The notes: generated by a model not told the origin, from the letters alone. A stretch of 9,872 nt of DNA from DASVDK01 sp036381125 [NCBI: Thermodesulfobacteriota bacterium] (GCA_036381125.1 DASVDK010000052.1:1-9872); one strand, 5' to 3'; shown: positions 1 to 9,437, numbered from the stretch's first letter. Numbers and translations are program-made.

Positions 1-874
1 CGGTCGCGAGGTCCTTGACCGGCTGGTTGACGCCCCGGTGCCCGAACTTGAGCTTGTAGGTGCGCGCCCCGAGGGCGAGGGCGAGGATCTGGTGGCCGAG
101 ACAGATGCCGAAGATCGGCCTCGCCTCGACGAGGCGCCGCACCTCCTCGGCGAGGCCGGGAACCGCGGCCGGATCGCCCGGGCCGTTGGAGAGGAAGACG
201 CCGTCCGGATCGAGCCGCAGGACCTCGTCCGCGGTCGTCCGCGGCCCCACGACGGTGACCCGGCAACCCGCGCGGCGCAGCTGGCACAGGATGCTCCTCT
301 TCAGCCCGAGGTCGTAGGCGACGACGTGCCGCCGGGCCGGCGGGTAGGGCCCCAGCCCGTCCGGCTCGTCGAACTCGACCGGCGCCTCGGGGCCGAGCCC
401 GGTGACCAGGTCCTGCCCCGACATCCCGGGCAGCGCGCGCGCCCGCGCGACCAGCGCCGCCGGGTCGTCGGCCGTGGTCGACAGGACGCCGGGCATCGTC
501 CCCACCATCCGGAGCTTCCGGGTGAGCGCCCGCGTGTCGATCCCCTGGATGCCGGGGACGCCGTGACGCCGCAGGTAGTCGCCGAACGAGCCCTCGCTGC
601 GCCACGAGGAGGGGCGCTCGGTGTACTCGCGGACGACGAAGCCCTCGAGGTGGACGCGCGGCCCCTCGGCGTCGAGCGCGTTGACCCCGTAGTTGCCGAT
701 GAGGGGGTACGTCATGCAGACGATCTGGCCCCGGTAGGACGGATCGGTCGCGACCTCCTGGTAGCCGCTCATCGGCGTCGTGAAGACGACCTCGCCCCCC
801 CGCTCGCCGTCCGCGCCGAACGCCTCCCCTTCGTAGACCGTGCCGTCCGCCAGCGCCAGATAGGCCTTCGTCAT
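1..874 (-). CDS. carA: Carbamoyl-phosphate synthase small (glutaminase) subunit, 3' end cut by the window edge
   Basis: CarA hydrolyses glutamine and passes ammonia to CarB, which makes carbamoyl phosphate for pyrimidine and arginine synthesis in the cytoplasm. I translated this frame by hand; it starts [19 protein letters not shown] and stays open for 291 codons to the left edge, so the end is missing. The N-terminal CPSase small-chain domain carries typical stretches such as TTPMSGYQE and [12 protein letters not shown]. The class I glutamine amidotransferase domain shows SNGPGDP at about residues 229-235 and GICLGHQ with the nucleophile Cys258. The catalytic His and Glu expected further on lie outside the window. 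The ATG at 872-874 is 7 bp after the upp stop, which marks it as the next operon gene. The Shine-Dalgarno is weak, so coupling to upp translation is possible. carB probably follows, but that cannot be seen here. Confidence 0.95.
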   Translation of the reverse strand, partial: MTKAYLALADGTVYEGEAFGADGERGGEVVFTTPMSGYQEVATDPSYRGQIVCMTYPLIGNYGVNALDAEGPRVHLEGFVVREYTERPSSWRSEGSFGDYLRRHGVPGIQGIDTRALTRKLRMVGTMPGVLSTTADDPAALVARARALPGMSGQDLVTGLGPEAPVEFDEPDGLGPYPPARRHVVAYDLGLKRSILCQLRRAGCRVTVVGPRTTADEVLRLDPDGVFLSNGPGDPAAVPGLAEEVRRLVEARPIFGICLGHQILALALGARTYKLKFGHRGVNQPVKDLAT

Positions 875-881
875 GGGTCGC

Positions 882-1517
882 TCACTTCGTCCCGAACTGC
901 CGATCCCCGGCGTCGCCGAGCCCCGGCAGGATGTAGCCGCGCTCGTCGAGCTGCCGGTCGACGGCCGCGGCGATGATGCGGACGTCCGGATGCGCGCGCT
1001 CGACCCGCGCGACCCCCTCGGGCGCCCCGATCACGCAGACGAGGGTGATGTCGCTCGCCCCCTCCCGCTTGAGGAGGTCGATGGCCGCGACGGCGCTGCC
1101 GCCGGTGGCGAGCATCGGGTCGAGCACGAGGCAGCACCGCTCGTGCACGTCGGGCGGCAGGTTCGCGTAGTACCGGACCGCCTCGAGCGTGTCGTCGTCG
1201 CGGTAGATGCCGACGTGCCCCACCCGCGCCGACGGCACGAGCCGCAAGAGCCCCTCCACCATCCCGAGGCCGGCCCTGAGGATCGGCACGAGGACCAGCT
1301 TCTTGCCGGCCAGGCGCTTCGCCTTCGTCGCCTCGAGCGGGGTGATGATGCCGACCTCCTCGAGCGGCAGGTCGCGCGTCGCCTCGTAGCCGAGGAGGAT
1401 GGCGATCTCCTCGAGCGCCTCGCGGAACTTCTTGGTGGAGGTCTCGACGCTTCGGAGGACCGTGAGCTTGTGCTGGACCAGCGGGTGCTCGACGAGAACG
1501 AGCCGGCCGCGCGTCAT
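882..1517 (-). CDS. upp: Uracil phosphoribosyltransferase
   Basis: Upp converts uracil and PRPP to UMP and is the pyrimidine salvage enzyme. The protein is 211 residues, normal for the family. It has the PRPP-binding motif [13 protein letters not shown] at about 130-142, the [11 protein letters not shown] stretch at 76-86, and the uracil-binding C-terminus [17 protein letters not shown] at 194-210. These are Upp features, distinct from PyrR, which is also in this operon. The ATG at 1515-1517 overlaps the pyrC TGA as ATGA (4 bp). The purine-rich end of pyrC (GGGGAGGGGGAG) supplies the ribosome-binding site, so translation is probably coupled. Sitting between pyrC and carA, it places salvage in the same transcript as de novo synthesis. 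Confidence 0.95.
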   Translation of the reverse strand: MTRGRLVLVEHPLVQHKLTVLRSVETSTKKFREALEEIAILLGYEATRDLPLEEVGIITPLEATKAKRLAGKKLVLVPILRAGLGMVEGLLRLVPSARVGHVGIYRDDDTLEAVRYYANLPPDVHERCCLVLDPMLATGGSAVAAIDLLKREGASDITLVCVIGAPEGVARVERAHPDVRIIAAAVDRQLDERGYILPGLGDAGDRQFGTK

Positions 1518-2800
1518 CTCCCCCTCCCCTGACGCTCGTACACCACCCGCCCCTCGACGAGCGTCGCCTCCACCCGCCCGGCGAGCCGCCAGCCGCCGAA
1601 GGGCGTGTTGCGCGACCGGCTCCTCAGCGCGGCCCGGTCCACGACCCACTCGGCCTCGAGGTCGACGAGCGCGAGGTCGGCCGGCGCCCCCTCGGCGAGC
1701 CGGCCCGCCGGAAGCCCCAGCAGCTCGGCCGGCCGGACCGTGAGGGCCGCCAGCGCCTGTCGCAGCGTGAGGCGTCCCGCCCGGACGAGCGCGAGCGTGA
1801 GCGCGAGCTCGGTCTCGAGCCCCAGGATGCCGTTGGCGGCGCGCACGAACTCGACCCGCTTGTCGTCCTCGTGGTGGGGCGCGTGGTCGCTCGCGATCAG
1901 GTCGATGGTGCCGTCGGCGAGCCCCTCGATCACCGCCTCCCGATCGGCCGCCGACCGGAGCGGCGGGTTCATCTTGGCGTTCACGTCGTAGCCGCGCACC
2001 GCCTCGTCGGTCAACGTGAAGTAGTGCGGCGCCGTCTCGGCCGTCACCCGGACGCCGCGGCGCTTCGCCTCGCGCACGGCGGCGATCCCGCCGGCCGTGC
2101 TGAGGTGGGCGATGTGCAGGCGCGCGCCGGTCAGCTCGGCCAGCGCGATGTCGCGGCGCACCATCACCTCCTCGGCCGCCGCCGGCACGCCGGCGAGGCC
2201 GAGCTCGGTCGCGACCCCCCCCTCGTTCATGGCCCCGCCCTTCGAGAGCGCCAGATCCTCGCAGTGCGAGATGACGACGAAGTCGAACGCCCTGGCGTAC
2301 TCCATGGCGCGCCGCTGCACCTCGCTGTCCATCACCGGCCGCCCGTCGTCCGAGAGCGCCACGGCCCCCGCCTCGCGCTGGTAGCCGTACTCGGCGATCT
2401 CCTGCCCCTCGAGCCGCCTGGTGACCGCGGCGATCGGGTAGACGCGGGCGAGGCCGGCCGCCGCCGCCTGCTTCCGCATGAACTCGGTGATGGCCGGGTC
2501 GTCGTTGGGCGGCACGGTGTTGGCCATGCAGGCGACGCTCGTCACGCCGCCCGCCACGGCGGCCGCCGTGCCGGTCGCGATGGTCTCCTTGTACTCCTGC
2601 CCCGGCTCCCGCAGGTGGACGTGGATGTCGACCAGCCCCGGCACGACGAGGAGCCCCTCCGCGGGGAGCACGCGGGCGCCGGCCCGCGGCAGGCCGCGGC
2701 CGGTGCCCGCGATCCGGCCGTCCTCGACGAGCAGGTCGGCCACCTCGTCACGGCCGGTCGCCGGATCGAAGAGGCGGCCCCCGGTGATGATCAGCTTCAT
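1514..2800 (-). CDS. pyrC: Dihydroorotase, class I, metal-dependent
   Basis: PyrC catalyses the reversible cyclisation of carbamoyl aspartate to dihydroorotate, the third step of UMP synthesis. The 428-residue length suits the longer bacterial dihydroorotases of the amidohydrolase superfamily. The expected metal and catalytic residues are all present: [10 protein letters not shown] at 58-67 (His60, His62, substrate Arg64), DDGRPV with Asp151/Asp152, SHCED with His179, HIAHLST with His232, and ASDHAPH with Asp305. It should therefore be an active enzyme and not the inactive PyrC' scaffold that accompanies some PyrB proteins. The ATG at 2798-2800 overlaps the pyrB TGA by 4 bp (ATGA). A GGGGAGG lies 7 nt upstream inside the end of pyrB. 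The C-terminus in turn overlaps upp. Confidence 0.96.
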   Translation of the reverse strand: MKLIITGGRLFDPATGRDEVADLLVEDGRIAGTGRGLPRAGARVLPAEGLLVVPGLVDIHVHLREPGQEYKETIATGTAAAVAGGVTSVACMANTVPPNDDPAITEFMRKQAAAAGLARVYPIAAVTRRLEGQEIAEYGYQREAGAVALSDDGRPVMDSEVQRRAMEYARAFDFVVISHCEDLALSKGGAMNEGGVATELGLAGVPAAAEEVMVRRDIALAELTGARLHIAHLSTAGGIAAVREAKRRGVRVTAETAPHYFTLTDEAVRGYDVNAKMNPPLRSAADREAVIEGLADGTIDLIASDHAPHHEDDKRVEFVRAANGILGLETELALTLALVRAGRLTLRQALAALTVRPAELLGLPAGRLAEGAPADLALVDLEAEWVVDRAALRSRSRNTPFGGWRLAGRVEATLVEGRVVYERQGRGR

Positions 2801-3738
2801 GCGGCGGCCTCCCCGCCTCCCGCGAGGGCGAAGAGGATCGCCATGCGGACGGCGACGCCGTTGGTGACCTGGTCGAGGACGACCGACGCGTCGCCGTCGG
2901 CCACGTCGCTCGAGATCTCGACGCCCCGGTTCATGGGGCCCGGGTGCATGACGAGCGCGTCCGGCGCCGCCAGCTCGAGCTTCTTCCGGTCGAGCCCCCA
3001 GAAGCGGCTGTACTCGCGGATCGACGGCACGAACGACCGCGCCATCCGCTCGAGCTGCAGCCGGAGGACCATGACGACGTCGGCCCCCTCGATCGCGGGC
3101 TCGGGCCGGGCGTGGACCCGCGCGCCGAGCGCCGGAAGCCCGGGCGGCAGGAGCGTCGGCGGCCCCGCCAGATGCACCTCGGCGCCGAGCGTCGTGAGAC
3201 CGTAGAGGTTCGAGCGCGCCACGCGACTGTGCGCGATGTCGCCGAGGATCGCCACCTTGAGGCCGGCGATCCGGCCCTTCTTCTCCCGGATCGTCAGCGC
3301 GTCGAGGAGCCCCTGCGACGGGTGCTCGTTCGCGCCGTCGCCGGCGTTGACCACCGCGATCCGCAGCATCGCCGCGAGCATGTGCGGCGCGCCCGAGGCA
3401 GGGTGCCGCATGACGATCACGTCGGGGCGCATCGCCTCGAGGGTGCGCGCGGTGTCGAGCAGCGTCTCCCCCTTCTGGACGCTCGACGACGAGGCCGAGA
3501 TGTTGATGGCGTCGGCCGAGAGCCACTTGGCCGCGATCTCGAACGAGGAGCGCGTGCGGGTCGAGTTCTCGAAGAAGAGGTTCACCACCGTCTTGCCGCG
3601 CAGCGCCGGCACCTTCTTGATCGGCCGGCTCGCGATCTCCTTGAACGCGACGGCGGCGTCGAGGAGCCCGGTGAGGGTCTCGGCGTCGAGCCCCCGCAGC
3701 CCCAGCAGGTGACGGAGCCGCACCCGGGGGGCCGTCAT
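2797..3738 (-). CDS. pyrB: Aspartate carbamoyltransferase catalytic chain
   Basis: PyrB condenses carbamoyl phosphate with aspartate, the committed step of pyrimidine synthesis. The 313-residue protein has the carbamoyl-phosphate site [13 protein letters not shown] (STRTR at 59-63), the mobile loop SSVQKGETL at about 86-93, [10 protein letters not shown] at 110-119 and the family signature HPSQGLLD at 139-146. The aspartate-binding domain includes [10 protein letters not shown] and [11 protein letters not shown]. No pyrI regulatory chain is encoded nearby, so this is probably the unregulated type that pairs with PyrC. The ATG at 3736-3738 has a strong GGAGG (3746-3750) 7 nt upstream. A 139-bp gap separates it from pyrR, whereas the downstream genes overlap. 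Confidence 0.97.
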   Translation of the reverse strand: MTAPRVRLRHLLGLRGLDAETLTGLLDAAVAFKEIASRPIKKVPALRGKTVVNLFFENSTRTRSSFEIAAKWLSADAINISASSSSVQKGETLLDTARTLEAMRPDVIVMRHPASGAPHMLAAMLRIAVVNAGDGANEHPSQGLLDALTIREKKGRIAGLKVAILGDIAHSRVARSNLYGLTTLGAEVHLAGPPTLLPPGLPALGARVHARPEPAIEGADVVMVLRLQLERMARSFVPSIREYSRFWGLDRKKLELAAPDALVMHPGPMNRGVEISSDVADGDASVVLDQVTNGVAVRMAILFALAGGGEAAA

Positions 3739-3877
3739 CGCGCGGCCTCCAGCGGCTCGCGGCCGGCTTCAACGGCTCGCCGCCCGCGCCGCGCTCCGGC
3801 CGGGGCAAGCTCGGCCTCCGCCCGGCGGAGCTTCGTCCCGCGCGCCGACGCCGGCAGCCGCCCGCCTCCGCTCGGCC
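3739..3877 (-). other. pyrR-pyrB intergenic region with inverted repeats
   Basis: This is the only sizeable gap inside the pyr operon, and I see no convincing ORF in it. On the + strand 3816-3830 reads CTCCGCCCGGCGGAG, which can form a 6-bp stem with a 3-nt loop. It sits inside a wider inverted repeat, AAGCTC at 3807-3812 and GAGCTT at 3828-3833. At the pyrR stop, 3874-3885 reads GGCCGTGAGGCC on the minus strand, a short stem with a GNRA-type loop that contains the TGA. The pyrB ribosome-binding site GGAGG is at 3746-3750. No U-tract follows the hairpins, so a terminator is not supported; an mRNA processing or stability role is possible. The high GC content makes chance hairpins common. Confidence 0.5.
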
Positions 3878-4461
<584 letters not shown>

Positions 4462-4484
4462 TTCCGGGGGGAAGATGCGCTGGG

Positions 4485-4513
4485 ATTCTACTCCCGCCGG
4501 ATGGGGAGGTCAA
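4485..4513 (-). promoter_or_regulatory. Candidate sigma70 promoter of the pyr operon
   Basis: On the minus strand TTGACC (4513-4508) is followed after exactly 17 nt by TAGAAT (4490-4485); each box matches 5 of 6 consensus bases. The -10 box contains the TAG stop of the preceding small membrane protein gene. Transcription would start near 4478, giving a leader of about 60 nt that holds little more than the PyrR hairpin and the ribosome-binding site. Location, spacing and context support it. Confidence 0.6.
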
Positions 4514-4895
4514 CCTCGGGGGCGAAGTGCAGGATGACGACCTTGCCGCCGACCAGCTCGACCGGGACCTCGTACTCCGCCCAGACGGCGATCGTCTGCG
4601 CCTCGGTGTCGCGCTCGATGCCGATCATGTCGGGCCCCCAGTCGTCGAAGCCGATGTCGTGCGCCTTCGCGAGGATGTAGCCGCGCATCTCCTCGTCGGT
4701 CACGACGTGGGCGCGGCGCGCCTCGTCGTCGAAGGCGTTCTCGAGCTGGTAGTTGCGGATGTAGGGCGGGGCGAACTTGACGGCGCCGTACGTCCCGGCG
4801 AGCGCCAGGACGAGCAGGGTCACGGTGAGCCGGTTCAGCCCCGACTGACGGCGGTCGGAATGCCCGACTACGCGGCGCGGCATGATCGGCATCAC
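4488..4895 (-). CDS. Small single-pass membrane protein, DUF4845-like, of unknown function
   Basis: The preferred start is the GTG at 4893-4895, with AAGGAG 8 nt upstream; an ATG at 4890-4892 follows directly, and a further in-frame GTG at 4926-4928 has no such support. The product is 135 residues: a short basic N-terminus, one hydrophobic segment at about 23-40 (RLTVTLLVLALAGTYGAV), then a soluble domain probably outside the membrane. The pattern of one N-terminal helix, a KFAPPYIRNY-like stretch, a region of alternating acidic and hydrophobic residues, and an ending VPVELVGGKVVILHF resembles DUF4845 proteins, which lie next to lepB in many proteobacteria. The resemblance is by eye, so the family call is tentative. 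It lies between lepB and pyrR and has its own candidate promoter. No function is known to me. Confidence 0.8.
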   Translation of the reverse strand: MMPIMPRRVVGHSDRRQSGLNRLTVTLLVLALAGTYGAVKFAPPYIRNYQLENAFDDEARRAHVVTDEEMRGYILAKAHDIGFDDWGPDMIGIERDTEAQTIAVWAEYEVPVELVGGKVVILHFAPEVDLPIRRE

Positions 4896-4955
4896 GGTCC
4901 GGTCTCCTTCGGGGGGGTGCACCCGCACCGGCGGGCCGCAGCCCCTCGGGCCGGC

Positions 4956-4985
4956 CCTATATCAGCCCCACGCCGCCGGTGTCAA
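4956..4985 (-). promoter_or_regulatory. Candidate sigma70 promoter for the small membrane protein gene
   Basis: On the minus strand a perfect TTGACA (4985-4980) is followed by 18 nt and TATAGG (4961-4956), or by 17 nt and ATATAG. The -35 box contains the lepB stop TGA (4984-4982). Transcription would start near 4949, leaving a leader of about 54 nt. Two 10-bp palindromes lie close by: GGGCCGGCCC at 4948-4957, across the start point, and GGGTGCACCC at 4915-4924 in the leader. They could be operators, but palindromes of this kind also arise by chance in GC-rich DNA. Confidence 0.5.
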
Positions 4986-5722
4986 GGGATTCCGTCGCCG
5001 AGCCGGCCCCACCGGACCCGCTGCCAGATGGGCCCCCGGTCCTCCCAGTCCCAGGACCAGTAGATGACGAACGCCTTGCCCCGGATGTCCTTCATGGGGA
5101 CGTAGCCCCAGAAGCGGCTGTCCTGACTCTGGTCGCGGTTGTCCCCCATCATGAAGTAGTGCTCCGGGGGGACCGTGCAGGGGCCGAACCAGTCGCGGAA
5201 GACATCGGAGCCGGGCCGCGGGAACTCGCAGTCCCGGACCGCGGTCATGATGCGGTCGCCGGGCTCCTCGACGGGCCGCTCGTCCACGTGGATGGCGTGC
5301 GCCTCCTGATCGGACGGCTTGCCGTTGACGTAGACCTTCTTGGCGCGGACCTCGATCGTGTCGCCGGGCACCCCGACGATGCGCTTGATGAAGTCCCGGT
5401 TGGGGTCGTCGGGCGGCACGAAGACGACGACGTCGCCGCGCCGCGGGGCGCGCAGGCCGGGCAGTCGGTAGTCGGTGCCGGGGATCTTGATCCCGTAGAT
5501 GAACTTGTTCACCAGGATGTGGTCGCCCACGAGGAGCGTCGGCACCATGGAGCGCGACGGGATCTTGTAGGCCTGCACCACGAAGACCCGCACCACCGCC
5601 GCCAGGAGCAAGGCCACGACGACGGCCTCGAGGATCTCCCGGAACTGCGACTTGGCGCGGACGGCGCTCTGCGGTTCGACGGTGTTGGACACCTCGTCAG
5701 CCCTGGACCTTGAGGATGGCAA
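4982..5722 (-). CDS. lepB: Signal peptidase I
   Basis: LepB is the membrane serine protease that removes signal peptides from Sec- and Tat-exported proteins. From the TTG at 5720-5722 it has 246 residues: a cytoplasmic stretch, one membrane helix at about 31-50, then box [11 protein letters not shown] with the catalytic Ser58. Box [14 protein letters not shown], carries the general base Lys113, and box E is [14 protein letters not shown]. The start is uncertain. The TTG has a perfect AGGAGG (5729-5734) 6 nt upstream, but that sequence also encodes the conserved PQEAF end of LepA. A GTG at 5690-5692 would start 4 bp after the lepA stop, with AGGG 8 nt upstream, and remove ten residues. Either way it directly follows lepA, as in many bacteria. 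Confidence 0.95.
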   Translation of the reverse strand: MPSSRSRADEVSNTVEPQSAVRAKSQFREILEAVVVALLLAAVVRVFVVQAYKIPSRSMVPTLLVGDHILVNKFIYGIKIPGTDYRLPGLRAPRRGDVVVFVPPDDPNRDFIKRIVGVPGDTIEVRAKKVYVNGKPSDQEAHAIHVDERPVEEPGDRIMTAVRDCEFPRPGSDVFRDWFGPCTVPPEHYFMMGDNRDQSQDSRFWGYVPMKDIRGKAFVIYWSWDWEDRGPIWQRVRWGRLGDGIP

Positions 5723-7502
5723 GGAACGCCTCCTGCGGGATCTCGACGCTGCCGACCTGCTTCATCCTGCGCTTGCCCTCCTTCTGCTTCTCGAGGAGCT
5801 TGCGCTTGCGGGTGATGTCGCCACCGTAGCACTTGGCCGTGACGTTCTTCCGGAGCGCCCCTTTGGTCTCCCGTGCGATGATCTTGGCGCCGATGGCGGC
5901 CTGGATGGCCACCTCGAACTGCTGCCTGGGGATCAGTTCTTTCATCTTCTCGGTCAGCTCCCGCCCGCGCTGGTAGGCCTTGTCGCGGTGGCTGATGATG
6001 GAGAGCGCGTCCACCATCTCGCCGTTCACCAGGATGTCGACCCGCACGAGGTCGCTCTCCCGGTAGCCGATCGGCTCGTAGTCGAGCGACGCGTAGCCCT
6101 TGCTGACGCTCTTCAGGCGGTCGTAGAAGTCGGTGACCACCTCGTTCAGCGGCAGCTCGTACGTGATCATGACGCGCGTGGCGGAGACGTATTTGATCTC
6201 CTTCTGGACCCCCCGCCGCTCCTGGCACAGCCGGAGGACCGCGCCCATGTACTCGCTCGGCACGTGGATCGTCGCCTGGATGAACGGCTCCTCGATGGAC
6301 GTCCGGTGCTGCGGGTCGGGCAGCTTCGCGGGGTTGTCCACCTGGATCACCTCGCCCCGGTTCGTCGTCACGCGGTAGACGACCGTGGGGGCGGTCGTGA
6401 TGAGGTCGAGGCCGTACTCCCGCTCGAGCCGCTCCTGGACGATCTCCATGTGGAGGAGCCCGAGGTAGCCGCAGCGGAACCCGAAGCCGAGCGCCGCCGA
6501 GGTCTCGGGCTCGAAGGTGAACGAGGAGTCGTTCAGCCTGAGCTTCTCGAGGGCGCTCCTGAGGTCGTCGTAGTCGGCCGTGTCGGTCGGGTAGAGCCCC
6601 GAGAAGACCATCGGCTTGACGATCTTGAACCCCGGCAGCGGCTCGGCCGCCGGACGGGCCGCGTCGGTCACCGTATCGCCGATCTTCGGGTCGTGTACGT
6701 CCTTGATGTTGGCCGTGACCAGGCCGACCTCGCCGGGGCCGAGGGCGTCCACCTCTCGCGCCGTCGGCGCGAGGATGCCGACCTTCTGCACCTCGAAGGT
6801 CTTCCGGCTCGACATGAAGAGGATGCGCTGCCCGCGGCGCAGCGTCCCGTCGACCACGCGGACCAGGATGACGGCGCCCTGGTAGCTGTCGAACCAGGAG
6901 TCGAAGAGGAGGGCTTTCAGCGGCGCCTCCGCGTCGCCCCTGGGCGGCGGGATCTTCCTCACCACCGCCTCGAGGATCTCGTCGACCCCCGTCCCCTCCT
7001 TGGCCGAGGCGAGGATCGCCTCCGAGGCGTCGATGCCGATCGCGTCCTCGATCTCGCGGCGGACCGCTTCGGGGTCGGCCGACGGCAGGTCGATCTTGTT
7101 GAGGACCGGGATGATCTCGAGGTTGTTGTCGATGGCCAGGTAGACGTTCGCGAGGGTCTGCGCCTCGACGCCCTGCGACGCGTCGACGACCAGGACGGCC
7201 CCCTCGCAGGCGGCGAGCGAGCGGCTCACCTCGTAGGAGAAGTCGACGTGGCCCGGCGTGTCGATCAGGTTCAGCACGTAGGTCTCGCCGTCCTTCGCCC
7301 GGTACGTCAGCCGCACCGTCTGGGCCTTGATGGTGATGCCGCGCTCGCGCTCCAGCTCCATGTTGTCGAGGAACTGGGCCATCTTCTCGCGGTCGGAGAC
7401 CGCGCCGGTCCGCTCGAGGATGCGGTCGGCGAGCGTCGACTTGCCGTGGTCGACGTGGGCGATGATCGAGAAGTTGCGGATGCGCGCGAGCGGCACGCTC
7501 AT
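5697..7502 (-). CDS. lepA: Elongation factor 4 (ribosomal back-translocase LepA)
   Basis: LepA is a translational GTPase that binds the ribosome and affects initiation and elongation under stress. The 601-residue length is typical. The G-domain motifs are AHVDHGKST at 15-23, the switch stretch RERGITIK at 52-59, DTPGH at 81-85, NKID at 135-138 and SAK at 166-168. They are followed by the EF-Tu-like beta barrel, EF-G-like domains, and the LepA-specific C-terminal domain with [20 protein letters not shown] and the ending [14 protein letters not shown]. The ATG at 7500-7502 overlaps the TGA of the upstream CNNM/CBS gene as ATGA (4 bp). The Shine-Dalgarno is weak, so translation is probably coupled to that gene. 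Confidence 0.98.
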   Translation of the reverse strand: MSVPLARIRNFSIIAHVDHGKSTLADRILERTGAVSDREKMAQFLDNMELERERGITIKAQTVRLTYRAKDGETYVLNLIDTPGHVDFSYEVSRSLAACEGAVLVVDASQGVEAQTLANVYLAIDNNLEIIPVLNKIDLPSADPEAVRREIEDAIGIDASEAILASAKEGTGVDEILEAVVRKIPPPRGDAEAPLKALLFDSWFDSYQGAVILVRVVDGTLRRGQRILFMSSRKTFEVQKVGILAPTAREVDALGPGEVGLVTANIKDVHDPKIGDTVTDAARPAAEPLPGFKIVKPMVFSGLYPTDTADYDDLRSALEKLRLNDSSFTFEPETSAALGFGFRCGYLGLLHMEIVQERLEREYGLDLITTAPTVVYRVTTNRGEVIQVDNPAKLPDPQHRTSIEEPFIQATIHVPSEYMGAVLRLCQERRGVQKEIKYVSATRVMITYELPLNEVVTDFYDRLKSVSKGYASLDYEPIGYRESDLVRVDILVNGEMVDALSIISHRDKAYQRGRELTEKMKELIPRQQFEVAIQAAIGAKIIARETKGALRKNVTAKCYGGDITRKRKLLEKQKEGKRRMKQVGSVEIPQEAFLAILKVQG

Positions 7503-8845
7503 GCCGTCACCCGTACGCGTCCCGCGGCCGGCTCCACCTTCACCTTCGCGATGCGGCGGCCGTCGAGGTTGACCACCGTGAACTTGTACCCTTCGTGCGT
7601 GACGATCTCGCCTCCCTTGGGGATGCGCTGGAGCATGGCCAGCATGAAGCCGGCCACCGTCTCGAACTCCGTCGACTCGGGGATGGGCACCCCGTACTGC
7701 TCGCGCAGGTCGCGGGCCGAGAGCGAGGCGTCGACCACCAGGGAGCCGTCCGGCTGCCGCTCCACCGGCCGCTCGTCGACCTCCCGCTCGTCGCGGATCT
7801 CGCCGACGATCTCCTCGATGAGGTCCTCGACCGTCGCGAGCCCGCGCGTCGAGCCGAACTCGTCGAGCACGACGGCCATCCGCATCCGGCGGCGCCGGAG
7901 TTCCTGGAGGAGCTGGCCCACCTTCTTCGTCTCCGGCACGAAGGCGACCGGCCGGACGAGCGCGCGCAGGTCGATCGGCTCCTTGCGGACGAGGGCCCCC
8001 AGGAGGTCCCGGTCGTCCACGTAGCCCAGCACCTGGTCGAGCGTTCGCTCGTAGACCGGCAGCCTGGAGAAGCCGCTCTCCACGACCGCGTGGAGCACCT
8101 CGGCCGGGGCGGCGTCCACGGCGACCGCCTTGATCTTGTGCGCCGGCGTCATGACCTCCCGGACCGGCGTGTCGCTGAACTCGAACACCGACGTGAGCAG
8201 CTCCCGCTCGCGGCGGTCGAGGAGACCCTTCTCCGCCGCGGCGGTGATGAGCATCTTCAACTCCTCCTCGGACACCGCGGCGATGTGCTCGGCCGCCTGC
8301 CTGAGCCCGAACACCCTGAGGACGAGCCGCGCCGACCCGTTGAGCGCGCGGATGGCGGGCTCGAACAGACGAAGGAACCACGCTGTCGGCCGGGCCACCC
8401 AGAGCGCGGTCGGCTCCGCATGGGTCAGCGCCACGCTCTTCGGCGCCAGCTCTCCGAGGACCACGTGCAGGAACGTGATCGTCACGAAGGCGAGCGCGAT
8501 GGCCGCCGAGTGCGCCGCGGCCGTCCCGAGGCCGAGCGGCAGCCACGCGAGCGCCGGCTCGATCAGGTGCGCGACCGCCGGCTCGCCGATCCACCCGAGC
8601 GCCAGCGACGCCAGGGTGATGCCGAGCTGCGTGGCCGAGATGAAGTCGTCGAGGTGCTCCAGGGCACGCTTGACGTCGGCCGCGCGGCGATGGCCCGCCC
8701 GGGCCAGCTCCTCGATCCGCGTCCGGCGCACCCCGACCAGGGCGAACTCGGTGGCCACGAAGAACGCGTTCGCCCCGACCAGTACCACCACGGCGGCCAG
8801 GCGCCAGACCGTGTCCACGTGGTCAGGTAGCCGGGCCGCGTCCAT
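7499..8845 (-). CDS. CNNM/CBS-domain membrane protein of the HlyC/CorC family
   Basis: Members are inner-membrane proteins with a CNNM (DUF21) transmembrane domain, a CBS pair and a CorC/HlyC C-terminal domain; several have been tied to Mg2+ or Co2+ export. In this 448-residue protein the CNNM domain covers about 10-205, with helices near 13-35, 68-90 and 105-130, the last leading into [13 protein letters not shown], a family hallmark. CBS1 is about 228-285 ([13 protein letters not shown]), CBS2 about 292-348 ([20 protein letters not shown]), and the CorC/HlyC domain about 360-438 ([20 protein letters not shown]). The ATG at 8843-8845 shares one base with the preceding TGA (TGATG). It is the second gene of the DUF2062-lepB cluster. 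The substrate cannot be read from sequence, and the old 'hemolysin' name should not be taken as function. Confidence 0.93.
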   Translation of the reverse strand: MDAARLPDHVDTVWRLAAVVVLVGANAFFVATEFALVGVRRTRIEELARAGHRRAADVKRALEHLDDFISATQLGITLASLALGWIGEPAVAHLIEPALAWLPLGLGTAAAHSAAIALAFVTITFLHVVLGELAPKSVALTHAEPTALWVARPTAWFLRLFEPAIRALNGSARLVLRVFGLRQAAEHIAAVSEEELKMLITAAAEKGLLDRRERELLTSVFEFSDTPVREVMTPAHKIKAVAVDAAPAEVLHAVVESGFSRLPVYERTLDQVLGYVDDRDLLGALVRKEPIDLRALVRPVAFVPETKKVGQLLQELRRRRMRMAVVLDEFGSTRGLATVEDLIEEIVGEIRDEREVDERPVERQPDGSLVVDASLSARDLREQYGVPIPESTEFETVAGFMLAMLQRIPKGGEIVTHEGYKFTVVNLDGRRIAKVKVEPAAGRVRVTA

Positions 8846-9402
8846 CAGGCATGCGGCCGGATGTCGGCCCGATCGGCCCCTCGAGGCTCCATGGCCGCCA
8901 TCGCCCGCCGCTCGGCTCGGCGGTGGCGCCGGGCGCGCCGCTTGACGTGCACGACGCGCGCGATCCGGACCGTGAGCAGGTAGGAGCCGGCCGCGAAGAC
9001 CGCGGCGACCACCGTGTTGCCGACCACGTAGATCAGCCCGAGGTGGCCGAAGATGGCGGCCCAGTTGTTCTCGAAGTCCTTCGCCACCTCGAGGATTCTG
9101 GCGCTGTCCGCCTGGAAGATGAAGCCCCCCACCACCGCCGACAGGGTCCAGAACGGGACCGTGGTGAACGGGTTCATGATGACGCTGCCGAGGAGCGCCG
9201 CCGCCCGGTTCACGTGGAGCCGATGGGCCAGGGCGACCGCCAGGATGAGCCCGAGCCCGAAGGTCGGGAAGACGCCGAGGAAGACCCCGAGCGCGACGCC
9301 GCCGCCGATCTTCTCGGGCGAGTCGTCGATCCGGACGAGCCGTAGGTAGTAGTAGCGGAGAACCCGGCCGACCCGCCGGCTGAACCCCTGACTCGCTCGC
9401 AT
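8845..9402 (-). CDS. DUF2062 domain membrane protein
   Basis: This is a 185-residue integral membrane protein of unknown function. It has the DUF2062 pattern: an amphipathic N-terminus (RVLRYYYLRLVRIDDSPEKI), then a glycine-rich helix GGGVALGVFLGVFPTFG at 33-49, NPFTTVPFW at 77-85, and further hydrophobic segments at about 84-96 and 120-147. The C-terminal tail is strongly basic (VKRRARRHRRAERR at 153-166) and probably cytoplasmic. The ATG at 9400-9402 is preferred; an in-frame stop (9445-9447) prevents much extension into the repeats upstream, and no strong Shine-Dalgarno is visible. The stop overlaps the start of the CNNM/CBS gene by one base, so it is likely the first gene of the lepA-lepB cluster. 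Confidence 0.88.
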   Translation of the reverse strand: MRASQGFSRRVGRVLRYYYLRLVRIDDSPEKIGGGVALGVFLGVFPTFGLGLILAVALAHRLHVNRAAALLGSVIMNPFTTVPFWTLSAVVGGFIFQADSARILEVAKDFENNWAAIFGHLGLIYVVGNTVVAAVFAAGSYLLTVRIARVVHVKRRARRHRRAERRAMAAMEPRGADRADIRPHA

Positions 9403-9437
9403 CGGCCCCCGGGACGCTCCGCCCCTCGCGGTCCGCT

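Noticed and set aside
1871-3205. Long plus-strand open frame opposite pyrC and pyrB
   Set aside because: It lies antisense to two well-supported enzymes with complete active-site motifs; its composition is the usual GC-rich shadow.
5652-8024. Very long plus-strand open frame (790 codons) antisense to lepB, lepA and the CNNM/CBS gene
   Set aside because: It is a mirror frame of real GC-rich genes: low-complexity, rich in Arg, Asp, Val and Leu, with no family motifs, while the minus strand has clear conserved proteins.
7503-8594. Possible N-terminal extension of LepA to a 965-residue protein
   Set aside because: The extra part is an out-of-frame reading of the CNNM/CBS gene, and LepA homologues start at the ATG 7500-7502.
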